A stretch of 14,733 nucleotides of DNA, taken from the NCBI GenBank assembly GCA_964443785.1, contig CAYUER010000023.1, forward strand, positions 1-14,733, read 5' to 3'. The notes under the pieces were generated by a model, which was not told where the DNA came from, ran no database searches, and saw only the letters and a list, made by a program, of their open reading frames with translations. The DNA is from CALMZN01 sp964443785. GTDB lineage: Bacteria > Patescibacteriota > Patescibacteriia > UBA1558 > GWA2-36-10. Numbering within the stretch: the stretch's first letter is position 1; every line of letters begins with the position of its first letter. Shown here one piece after another: positions 1-6,681 of this stretch. Made by a program: the position numbers and the translations under genes.

Positions 1-78
1 GGGCCGTTAGCTCAGTTTGGCTAGAGCGCTGCATTCGCATTGCAGAGGTCACCGGTTCGACTCCGGTACGGTCCACCA
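1..78 (+). tRNA. tRNA-Ala(CGC), CCA end encoded
   Basis: The cloverleaf folds completely. The acceptor stem GGGCCGT pairs with ACGGTCC at 68-74, a D arm follows, and the anticodon stem CTGCA/TGCAG closes the loop TTCGCAT, giving anticodon CGC (reads GCG, Ala). The T arm is ACCGG/CCGGT with loop TTCGACT. The G3:U70 wobble pair, the classic alanine identity element, is present. Discriminator A75 is followed by an encoded CCA at 76-78. The gene begins on the first base of the window, so its promoter lies outside. Confidence 0.97.
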
Positions 79-115
79 CCCAATTACCAAGAGCAGTAGA
101 GCCTCGAAGAAGTTG

Positions 116-138
116 CCATTCAAATTGAATGGTTTTTT
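116..138 (+). terminator. Intrinsic terminator after tRNA-Ala
   Basis: A 6-bp stem, CCATTC (116-121) with GAATGG (127-132), has a 5-base loop and is followed at once by six T (133-138). It lies 38 bases past the tRNA and before the next promoter, so it probably separates the tRNA from the pilus operon. The stem is modest and mostly A/T-flanked. Confidence 0.6.
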
Positions 139-161
139 GATTATGTTTTTTTTCTTTTTTA

Positions 162-175
162 TGTTATAATATAAT
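162..175 (+). promoter_or_regulatory. Extended -10 promoter of the pilus/signalling operon
   Basis: TG-T-TATAAT (162-170) is a perfect extended -10 element; a second overlapping TATAAT lies at 170-175. No good -35 hexamer is seen at 16-18 bases upstream, which fits an extended -10 promoter. The first gene starts at 207, implying a leader of about 30 bases. It is the only convincing promoter before a run of eleven same-strand genes. Confidence 0.65.
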
Positions 176-206
176 ACATAAATAATTATTAAATTATCAA
201 AATTGT

Positions 207-575
207 ATGCCTACTAAGATCAAGAAAATTTTGATCTGCGAAGATGAAAAACCGATTGCTAAAGCTTTGGTTTTAAAGCTTAATCATTCAGGTTTTGAGG
301 CAGAGGCAGTTCATGATGGCGAAGAGGCTTTACGGGTTGTGCAAACAAAGCAGTTTGACCTTATTTTATTAGATTTAATCATGCCTAGAGTAGATGGCTT
401 TGGTGTACTAGAAAAATTAAAAGAAATGAACAATACCACCCCTGTCATAGTGACTTCAAATTTGGGCCAAGAAGAAGATTTGAAGCGTGCCAAAGAGCTA
501 GGGGCGGTTAATTATTTTATTAAATCCAATACTTCTTTGCAGGAAATTGTTGATAGTATCAAAAAATTGTCGTAG
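207..575 (+). CDS. Single-domain response regulator (CheY-like receiver)
   Basis: This 122-residue protein is one receiver domain with no output domain. All key residues are visible: acidic pocket E12-D13, phospho-acceptor D56 (in LILLD), the Thr/Ser switch position S84 (in VIVTSN), and the conserved lysine K106 (in YFIKS). It should accept phosphate from a histidine kinase and act by protein-protein contact, not by DNA binding. It is the first gene of the pilus operon, 41 bases before pilB, and the cognate kinase may be the one at 7961-10345; that pairing, and any effect on PilB or PilC, is inference. The ATG at 207 is the only sensible start: it sits about 30 bases after the promoter and has no Shine-Dalgarno sequence. 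The stop is TAG. Confidence 0.93.
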   Translation: MPTKIKKILICEDEKPIAKALVLKLNHSGFEAEAVHDGEEALRVVQTKQFDLILLDLIMPRVDGFGVLEKLKEMNNTTPVIVTSNLGQEEDLKRAKELGAVNYFIKSNTSLQEIVDSIKKLS

Positions 576-616
576 CGTTCGGGAGCTTGTTAAATAAATA
601 TCAAAACAAATAAAAA

Positions 617-2266
617 ATGAATGTTGATCAAGGCAAAATTGTTGAAATTTTGCTGCGACAAAATTATGTCACCACTGATGACATAAAAAAGGCCGAAGAG
701 TACCTAAAGGGACACCCTGTTTCTTTGGTTGATTATTTGATTGGCCAAGAGATCATCACCAAGGATTTGCTAGGACAAGCTATTGCGGAGTCTTGGAGCA
801 TTCCTTATGCGGACCTCAATTCCAACCAGCCCACACCAGAGCAAGTCATGAAGATCAATGAAGAGTTTGCTCGGGAAAAGAGGGTGGTTGTTTTTAAGTT
901 GGACAAAGACTCAGTAATCATCACCACCGATAATCCAGGACAAGAAAATTTGGCAGTAGATTTACAAAAGTTTTTTACTGGTCAAAAAATAAAAATAGCT
1001 TATTCTTTGCCAGAGGATGTTGATGAGGCATTTTTGGCTTATCGTAAGTCCTTGGCTACTAGGTTTACCAAGATTATTGAAAAAAATAAACGGGTAGCAC
1101 CAGAAATTTTGGATGAAATGTTGGCCGATGTTTTGGCTTTCAAGGCTTCCGATGTGCATTTTGAGCCGGAAGACAAAGAAGTGATAGTGCGTTTTAGAGT
1201 AGATGGAGTTTTGCAGGAAGCTGGTCGTTTGCCTAGAGATTATTATGAAAACATTTTGAATCGTATCAAAGTTTTGGCCCATTTGCGTATTGACGAACAC
1301 TCTGCTGCCCAAGATGGAGCTATACGTTATAACAATAAAAATTTAAGTATTGACTTGCGTGTTTCTATTGTCCCGACCATGGATGGGGAGAAGATAGTCA
1401 TGCGCATTTTGTCAGAATATACTCAAGGATTAGGGTTGTCAGATTTGGGATTTTCGCTAGATCAGCAGCTGATGCTGGAGCAGGCAGCCAAAAAACCTTT
1501 TGGTATGGTGGTAGTAGCTGGACCTACTGGCTCTGGTAAGACTACTACTTTGTATGCTTTGTTGAAAAAATTAAACAAACCAGAAGTAAATATTACCACC
1601 ATCGAAGATCCGGTAGAGTATAAAATTTTGGGAGTCAATCAGATACAAATCAATTCCCAAACCAATCTCACTTTTGCCAAAGGTTTGCGCTCGATCATCC
1701 GTCAGGATCCTGATATTATTTTGGTCGGAGAAATTCGTGATCATGAAACAGCAGAAATTGCTGTCAATGCCGCTTTGACTGGGCATTTGTTGTTTTCTAC
1801 TTTTCACGCCAATGACGCAGCTACGGCTATACTGCGCTTGCTGGATATGAAGGTCGAGCCATTTTTATTAGCCTCTACTTTGGAATTGATAGTGGCTCAG
1901 CGCTTGACTAGAAAGATCTGCGAGCATTGTCGTTATAGTATTTCTTTGAGTAAAAATGAGATTGCCCAAAGACATCCAGAGGCAGCTAGATTTTTTGCTG
2001 ATGGTCAAAATACTTTTTATCAAGGCAAGGGCTGCGATATCTGCAATCAGACTGGCTACAAGGGTCGTACAGCTATTTATGAATTTATAAAAATCACACC
2101 AGAGATGGAAAATCTGATGCTCAAAAATCCATCCAAACAAGAAATTATATCTTTGGCCAAATTGCAGGGCTTTGTCTCTATGTTTGAGGATGGTTTGTCC
2201 AAAGTCAAGCAAGGCGTCACCACTTTGGATGAATTGTTGCGCGTGGTAGAGGCGCCAGAAAAATAA
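617..2266 (+). CDS. pilB: Type IV pilus assembly ATPase PilB (GspE family)
   Basis: This 549-residue cytoplasmic hexameric ATPase powers pilin polymerisation through the platform protein PilC. An N-terminal MshEN/T2SSE_N-like domain (about 5-130) precedes the N2 and RecA-like ATPase domains. Visible motifs are Walker A GPTGSGKTT (302-310), Asp box TIEDPVEY (328-335), Walker B region DPDIILVGEIRD (364-375) and the His box with H390 and H397. A tetracysteine zinc site, CEHC (435-438) and CDIC (473-476), is typical of PilB/GspE and absent from PilT, which argues for extension over retraction. The first domain lacks the usual RLG-type cyclic-di-GMP motif of MshEN domains, so nucleotide binding is doubtful. 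The start has only A-rich sequence upstream and no Shine-Dalgarno. pilC begins 3 bases after the stop, so the two are probably translated together. Confidence 0.96.
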   Translation: MNVDQGKIVEILLRQNYVTTDDIKKAEEYLKGHPVSLVDYLIGQEIITKDLLGQAIAESWSIPYADLNSNQPTPEQVMKINEEFAREKRVVVFKLDKDSVIITTDNPGQENLAVDLQKFFTGQKIKIAYSLPEDVDEAFLAYRKSLATRFTKIIEKNKRVAPEILDEMLADVLAFKASDVHFEPEDKEVIVRFRVDGVLQEAGRLPRDYYENILNRIKVLAHLRIDEHSAAQDGAIRYNNKNLSIDLRVSIVPTMDGEKIVMRILSEYTQGLGLSDLGFSLDQQLMLEQAAKKPFGMVVVAGPTGSGKTTTLYALLKKLNKPEVNITTIEDPVEYKILGVNQIQINSQTNLTFAKGLRSIIRQDPDIILVGEIRDHETAEIAVNAALTGHLLFSTFHANDAATAILRLLDMKVEPFLLASTLELIVAQRLTRKICEHCRYSISLSKNEIAQRHPEAARFFADGQNTFYQGKGCDICNQTGYKGRTAIYEFIKITPEMENLMLKNPSKQEIISLAKLQGFVSMFEDGLSKVKQGVTTLDELLRVVEAPEK

Positions 2267-2269
2267 AAT

Positions 2270-3388
2270 ATGTCAGCAGTCGTCGCTAAAAAAGAAAAAA
2301 CAATAAAATTTGTTTGGCCAAATAGTTTGGCCAATTTTGGCTTAGGCGAAGAAAAAGAATATTTTGTAGAAAATTTATATTTGCTATTGAGCTCAGGGAT
2401 GGGCTTGTTGGATAATCTCAAGTCTATACATTTGGAGCTCAGGTCAAGGCGGATGAAAAAGATGGTCGCCAAAATAATCACGGAGATTGAGCTGGGATCG
2501 TCTTTGAGTGATGCTATGTCTCAGACCAGTATTTTGCCAAGCTACGCTGTATCATTGATTCGTCTAGGTGAAAAATCTGGTCGTTTGGTAGAAAATCTCA
2601 AAGTGATCAACAAGCAGCAGCAGAGAGAAAGATTTTTGCGTTCTAAAATAAATGGGGCTATGCTTTACCCAATCTTTGTTTTAGTTTTGACTACTTTGGT
2701 CAGTATTGGCATTGCTTGGTTTGTCTTGCCGCGTATTTCCTCAGTGTTTTCTTCTTTGGGTTCGGATTTGCCTTGGGCTACGCAAGCGATTATTGCTTTT
2801 GGTCAATTTTTTGCAGTTTATGGTCTAGAGGCTATTGGTATTTTCTTGGGATCGATAATATTTTTTTATTTATTTTTGTTCAAATATTCCAAAACAAAAT
2901 TTATTGGACAAAATTTGATATTTTCTTTACCGATTTTGAAGCGTTTTATTCAAGAGATACAATTAGCTCGTTTGGGTTTTATTTTGGGGTCTTTGCTAGA
3001 AGCAGGCTTGCCAGTCATGGATGCCCTCGATGCTTTGCGCTCGGTCACGGATTTTAGTATTTATAGAAAATTTTACGATCATTTGGCCACCAGTGTCGAG
3101 AGCGGGGAGTCTTTTCGTAAAAGTTTTATGTCTTATAGATCGGTCAACAAGATCATGCCGGTGCCGATACAGCAGATGATCGTAGCTGGTGAGCAATCTG
3201 GAAAATTATCAGAAATTCTTTTGCAGATTGCTGATAATTATGAAAATAAATTGGACGATACAGCCAAAGCAGTCTCTGTTTTGTTGGAGCCAGTTTTGTT
3301 GTTTTTTGTGGGCTTGGGAGTGATGTTTATGGCGGTTGGGGTGATTTTACCGATTTATAATCTAATGAATAAAATAGGTAGCGCTTAA
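2270..3388 (+). CDS. pilC: Type IV pilus inner-membrane platform protein PilC (GspF family)
   Basis: This 372-residue polytopic membrane protein is the platform onto which PilB loads pilins. Two T2SSF domains are visible (about 30-155 and 230-357), each with the family G-E-x-S-G motif: GEKSG (100-104) and GEQSG (307-311). Hydrophobic segments lie at about 131-154, 174-205 and 338-365, the usual three-helix layout. A short N-terminal tail precedes the first domain, and the length is slightly below the roughly 400 residues usual for the family. The gene starts 3 bases after pilB stops, and the first prepilin gene follows 1 base after its own stop, so it is embedded in the operon. There is no Shine-Dalgarno sequence. 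Confidence 0.95.
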   Translation: MSAVVAKKEKTIKFVWPNSLANFGLGEEKEYFVENLYLLLSSGMGLLDNLKSIHLELRSRRMKKMVAKIITEIELGSSLSDAMSQTSILPSYAVSLIRLGEKSGRLVENLKVINKQQQRERFLRSKINGAMLYPIFVLVLTTLVSIGIAWFVLPRISSVFSSLGSDLPWATQAIIAFGQFFAVYGLEAIGIFLGSIIFFYLFLFKYSKTKFIGQNLIFSLPILKRFIQEIQLARLGFILGSLLEAGLPVMDALDALRSVTDFSIYRKFYDHLATSVESGESFRKSFMSYRSVNKIMPVPIQQMIVAGEQSGKLSEILLQIADNYENKLDDTAKAVSVLLEPVLLFFVGLGVMFMAVGVILPIYNLMNKIGSA

Positions 3389-3389
3389 G

Positions 3390-3842
3390 ATGTCTAGCTG
3401 GCAAAAAAAATATACTGGTTTTACACTAGTGGAAATGATCTTGGTGTTGGCTATTTTGTTTATTTTGTTTAGCTTGACTAGTCCCTTTTATCAAAGATAT
3501 CAAAACAAGAATGATTTGAATTTGGCAGCTGTGAGCACAGCGCAAAATTTGCGTCGAGCGCAAATTTTGGCTCAAGCAGTGGACGCCAACAATTCTTGGG
3601 GCGTCTATCTACAGAGTAATAGCATCACCCTTTTTCGTGGTCCATCTTATGCCAGTAGAGATAGCGCTTTTGATGAAGTAATCAATATTGCTAGTTCTAT
3701 CTCATTTAGTGGCTTGAGTGAAATAATATTTACAAAATTTACCGGCCTGCCAACTAGTGTGGGCACGATCACTTTAACTAACATCAATACTAATGATATC
3801 AAGAGTATCACAATCAATGATAAAGGCACGCTGGAATACTAA
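3390..3842 (+). CDS. GspH/FimT-like minor prepilin
   Basis: This 150-residue type IV prepilin has a short basic leader MSSWQKKYTG, a prepilin peptidase site G10|F11, the motif FTLVE with the essential Glu at mature position 5 (E15), and a hydrophobic helix at about 11-32. The C-terminal half alternates beta strands (GVYLQSN, ITLFRG, EIIFTKFTGLP, ITLTN, ITIND) in the order typical of the GspH/FimT pseudopilin domain. GspH-type minor pilins sit in the tip complex that primes assembly. It follows pilC by 1 base, and its 3' end overlaps the next prepilin gene in another frame, which suggests translational coupling. No Shine-Dalgarno sequence is seen. Confidence 0.88.
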   Translation: MSSWQKKYTGFTLVEMILVLAILFILFSLTSPFYQRYQNKNDLNLAAVSTAQNLRRAQILAQAVDANNSWGVYLQSNSITLFRGPSYASRDSAFDEVINIASSISFSGLSEIIFTKFTGLPTSVGTITLTNINTNDIKSITINDKGTLEY

Positions 3843-5223
3843 GTACAGCGCTTTTTCTTTAGTGGAGATTGTTTTGGCTTTGGCTATTTTGGTTTTGGTG
3901 GCAGCTTCGGTAGTAGTCAACTTTATATACTCTCAGGAGAGTGCAGTGGTATCTGGCTCTCGAGCGAGGGCGACTTTTTTGGCAGAGGAGGGTTTGGAGG
4001 CAGTGCGTAATATTCGCGATGCTGGCTTTGCTAATTTGGTCGACGGTAATTATGGCTTGGCCAGCAGTAGTAATCAGTGGATTTTTTCGGGATCACAAGA
4101 TGTCACAGATATTTATACGCGTCAGATACAAATCAGTACGCCCAGTGCCAATCACCGCCAAGTCATATCTCAGGTCACTTGGCAACAGACAGCGCAGAGG
4201 ACCGGCTCAGTTTCATTGACTACTTATTTGACTAATTGGATCGCTACAGCTGGCGTGGGCAATTGGTCTTTGCCATTACAGCAGGCCGTCTACAATGCCT
4301 CTGGTAATAAAGATGGCCTGAAGGTGAAAGTCAGTGGTAATTATGCTTATGTAGTGCGCAATGACGGTACGCCAGATTTTTTGATTATTGATATTAGTAA
4401 TTTATCATCGCCGACTTTAGTAGGGTCACTTAGTTTGACTGGTATTCCGCAAAATGTGACAGTCAGTGGCAATTATGCCTATATTGGCTCTCGTCAGGAC
4501 AATCAAGATTTGCAGATCATCAATATTAGCAATCCTAGCTTACCGACGGTCGCTGGTACCTATGATGCTGCCGGGACCAATGACGTAGTTCATATAGTAG
4601 TGAGCGGTACCACCGCTTATTTGACTAGAACTTTAGATGCTAGTAATCCTGAAATTGTAGTGGTCAATGTGACTAATCCAGCAGCAGTCAGCTTGGTAGG
4701 ATCTTTGGATTTAGGCGGTACAGCTAGTGATGCTGTTTTGATAGGTTCATATCTTTATGTGTCCAACTACAATACTAGTGCTGAGCTTTATGTCGTGGAT
4801 GTCTCTACACCAGCGACGCCTATTGTAGCTGCTACCTTGAATTTGACCGGTACCAGCACGGGGCTTTCTATTGCCGGAGCAGGATCAGTAGTTTTTATTG
4901 GTCGTACTGCCGGAGAGGTTAGAGCAGTCGATATTAGTACTCCGACTAGTCCGATTCAATTAGGTAGCTATGCAGCTGGTTCAAATGTCACAGATCTATC
5001 TTTAGGTAATGAAAATACTTATTTATTTATCAGCACCTCAGCTACTAGCAATAATTTTCGAGTATTGGATGTCAGTAATACTAGTGCTATTTCTTTGCTT
5101 GGTAGCTTGAGTGTGACTGGGACTAGTGCTGCCAATGGTATATATTATGATACAGCCCTTGATCGTGCTTTTGTTGTCGGCGCATCAAATACTTCAGAGT
5201 TTTATGTCATCCAACCATCTTAA
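3817..5223 (+). CDS. Minor prepilin (PilV/GspI-like) fused to an LVIVD beta-propeller; candidate pilus tip adhesin
   Basis: This 468-residue protein (476 if the in-frame ATG at 3793 is used) starts with a basic 12-residue leader MIKARWNTKYSA, then FSLVEIVLALAIL with Glu at mature position 5, so the cut would follow Ala, not the usual Gly. Residues 13-140 form a pilin module with the EEGLEAVRNIRD helix common in PilV/GspI-like pilins. Residues about 149-468 are seven LVIVD-type repeats of 44-48 residues, each with a GNYAYV-like strand and an L-x-I/V-I/V-D/N-I/V-S strand; the D/N positions are 192, 236, 284, 328, 372 and 418, with Q466 in the last. The bulky head suits a tip position and adhesion, which is inference. 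I chose 3817 because its leader matches the 10-11 residue leaders of neighbouring prepilins; it overlaps the previous gene by 26 bases. Confidence 0.85.
   Translation: MIKARWNTKYSAFSLVEIVLALAILVLVAASVVVNFIYSQESAVVSGSRARATFLAEEGLEAVRNIRDAGFANLVDGNYGLASSSNQWIFSGSQDVTDIYTRQIQISTPSANHRQVISQVTWQQTAQRTGSVSLTTYLTNWIATAGVGNWSLPLQQAVYNASGNKDGLKVKVSGNYAYVVRNDGTPDFLIIDISNLSSPTLVGSLSLTGIPQNVTVSGNYAYIGSRQDNQDLQIINISNPSLPTVAGTYDAAGTNDVVHIVVSGTTAYLTRTLDASNPEIVVVNVTNPAAVSLVGSLDLGGTASDAVLIGSYLYVSNYNTSAELYVVDVSTPATPIVAATLNLTGTSTGLSIAGAGSVVFIGRTAGEVRAVDISTPTSPIQLGSYAAGSNVTDLSLGNENTYLFISTSATSNNFRVLDVSNTSAISLLGSLSVTGTSAANGIYYDTALDRAFVVGASNTSEFYVIQPS
4261..5220 (+). repeat. Seven tandem LVIVD-type beta-propeller repeats (protein level)
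   Basis: Within the 3817-5223 gene, seven units follow the pattern strand V-S-G-N-Y-A-Y-V, a variable loop, strand L-x-I-I-D-I-S, then P-x-x-P and an outer strand L-V-G-S-L-x-L-x-G. The seventh unit stops after the third strand (FYVIQPS) on the final residue. The segment WSLPLQQAVYNASG just before unit 1 resembles the missing outer strand. That is the arrangement expected for a seven-bladed propeller closed by N- and C-terminal strands. The DNA copies are diverged, so this is not a recent expansion. Confidence 0.8.
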
Positions 5224-5224
5224 T

Positions 5225-5740
5225 ATGTTTTATTCTATCAAAAACAATAAACAAGCTTTGACTCTTATAGAAATTATTTTTTATATCGTTATTTTTATTG
5301 TTATTTTGCTAGCGACCAGTACTATTTTTAATGTTGCGATGCAAAGTCGAGAAAAGAGTCAAACTATTGCTGAGGTTGAGCAACAAGGTGCACAAATTGT
5401 CCAGCTTGTGACCCAAACTATTCGTAATGCTACAGCTATTAATTCGCCTAGTATAGGCGCCAATGCCACTTCATTGTCTATAGATGTAGTCGATGGGGCC
5501 AATTCACCCACTATTTTTGATCTAGCTGCTTCACAATTGAGAATCAAAGAAGGCACCGCCACAGCTGTCACTTTGAATAATAGTAGAGTGGTGCCCTCCT
5601 CATTGATTTTTTATAATCTCAGTAGAGCGGGCACAAGTGGGGTGATTAGTTTTCAGTTTACCTTGACTTATAAAAATGATAATAATCAACCAGAGTATAA
5701 TTATAGTAAAATTTTTTACGGCTCAGCTAGTTTGAGATAA
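5225..5740 (+). CDS. PilW/GspJ-like minor prepilin
   Basis: This 171-residue prepilin has leader MFYSIKNNKQA, a predicted cut A11|L12, the motif LTLIE with Glu at mature position 5 (E16), and a strongly hydrophobic helix at about 12-38. After the helix come a Gln/Glu-rich amphipathic stretch (SREKSQTIAEVEQQGAQIVQL) and a beta-rich globular domain, as in PilW/GspJ minor pilins. As in the preceding gene, Ala replaces Gly at -1. The open frame extends upstream to 5126, but that would overlap the previous gene by about 100 bases and put a long non-basic segment before the leader; the ATG at 5225 is 1 base after the previous stop and gives a normal leader. There is no Shine-Dalgarno sequence. Confidence 0.85.
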   Translation: MFYSIKNNKQALTLIEIIFYIVIFIVILLATSTIFNVAMQSREKSQTIAEVEQQGAQIVQLVTQTIRNATAINSPSIGANATSLSIDVVDGANSPTIFDLAASQLRIKEGTATAVTLNNSRVVPSSLIFYNLSRAGTSGVISFQFTLTYKNDNNQPEYNYSKIFYGSASLR

Positions 5741-5742
5741 AT

Positions 5743-6147
5743 ATGTTCACCAAATGTAAAAAAAATTCCGGCTATATTGTCCTATTATCAGTGATGATAG
5801 TGGGGGCGATTGCTGTCTCTATAGCTTTGACTTTTATTTTGCTGGGTACTAGCTTGTCAGCCAATAGCTTGGCGCAAGAGCAGGCTGGTCAGGCTAGAGC
5901 GTTAGCTAGCGCTTGTCTAGAGGAGGGCTTGCAAAACATTCGTAGCTCTACAGCATATACAGGTAGTGGCAATTTGAATATAGGTCAAGGCACTTGCACT
6001 TATACAGTGAGCAATTTAGGCGGATCCAATCGTCTGGTCATCGCCTCTAGTACAGTAGGTACCATCATCCGCAAAGTGCAGACCAATGTCACGGCTATTA
6101 GTCCGAGTATAGTGACAAATTCTTGGCTGGAAGTGGCAGATTTTTAA
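5743..6147 (+). CDS. PilX/GspK-like minor prepilin lacking Glu5
   Basis: This 134-residue protein has a basic leader MFTKCKKNSG followed by the hydrophobic helix YIVLLSVMIVGAIAVSIALT (11-30). A cut G10|Y11 fits prepilin peptidase, but mature position 5 is Leu (L15), not Glu. Loss of Glu5 is a known trait of GspK-type pseudopilins, which cap the tip complex, so it supports a PilX/GspK assignment. The body is short, with C58 and C85 that could form a disulfide (inferred), and Ser/Thr-rich strands. It starts 2 bases after the previous gene and is the fourth of five pilin genes in a row. The identification rests on architecture and position, because the globular part is too short for the usual alpha domain of GspK. 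Confidence 0.75.
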   Translation: MFTKCKKNSGYIVLLSVMIVGAIAVSIALTFILLGTSLSANSLAQEQAGQARALASACLEEGLQNIRSSTAYTGSGNLNIGQGTCTYTVSNLGGSNRLVIASSTVGTIIRKVQTNVTAISPSIVTNSWLEVADF

Positions 6148-6166
6148 GAGTATAAATCAAGAAAAT

Positions 6167-6655
6167 ATGTACAAAAAATTTGTTCAAGTTAATGGTTTTA
6201 CTTTAGTGGAGCTTATTCTGGTAGTTTTTATTTTGAGTATTATAGCCGCTTTGACTATTAATTCTTTGCGACCAGATAGACAGCTCGCTAGCCAGCGGGA
6301 TGCTCAGAGAAAAGTAGATTTGGCTATTATTTTGAATGCCATCAAACAATACAGTGTAGATAATAATGGTAGCTTGCCAGCAGCTATACAGCTAGATAGC
6401 AATTGCTCAAATCCGGCGACTATGGCTGAGATTTGTAAAACTGGCGTAGTCACTCTTGCTTGCTTAGGAACTGAGGCTATACCACTGACTGATTTGACCA
6501 CTGATGCCAAATATTTGGTCAGTATGCCTATAGATCCTATCGCCACCAGTACCAATGGCACTGGCTACAATGTAGTCAAAGACGCTAATGGCAGGGTGAC
6601 AGTTTGCGCTCCATTGACGGAGGCTACTAGTACGATCATTAGTTTTACGCGTTAG
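6167..6655 (+). CDS. Type IV prepilin, GspG/PilA-like (candidate major pilin)
   Basis: This 162-residue prepilin has leader MYKKFVQVNG, cut site G10|F11, FTLVELILVVFILSIIAAL with Glu5 (E15), and then a charged helix (SQRDAQRKVDLAIILNAIKQY) leading to the DNNGSLP turn typical of GspG-like pilins. This is the most canonical pilin of the five and the best candidate for the main subunit, though a major pilin could also lie outside the window. Four cysteines (C80, C90, C99, C147) in the globular domain could form two disulfides. It lies 19 bases after the previous gene, with an A-rich leader and no clear Shine-Dalgarno sequence. The stop is TAG. Confidence 0.87.
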   Translation: MYKKFVQVNGFTLVELILVVFILSIIAALTINSLRPDRQLASQRDAQRKVDLAIILNAIKQYSVDNNGSLPAAIQLDSNCSNPATMAEICKTGVVTLACLGTEAIPLTDLTTDAKYLVSMPIDPIATSTNGTGYNVVKDANGRVTVCAPLTEATSTIISFTR

Positions 6656-6681
6656 TATATTAAATAATTTTAACATAGCTT

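Noticed and set aside
207..575. Possible transcriptional regulator of the pilus operon
   Set aside because: The protein consists only of a receiver domain with no room for a DNA-binding domain.
2716..3057. A 113-codon + strand open frame inside pilC
   Set aside because: It lies in a different frame fully within the conserved pilC gene, and its composition is an artefact of the hydrophobic coding region.
4261..5220. Possible tandem DNA repeat or CRISPR-like array
   Set aside because: The periodicity is at protein level (beta-propeller repeats); the DNA units are diverged and there are no identical repeat/spacer units.
5126..5224. Upstream extension of the PilW-like prepilin to 5126
   Set aside because: It overlaps the propeller gene by about 100 bases and would give a long non-basic segment before the pilin leader.
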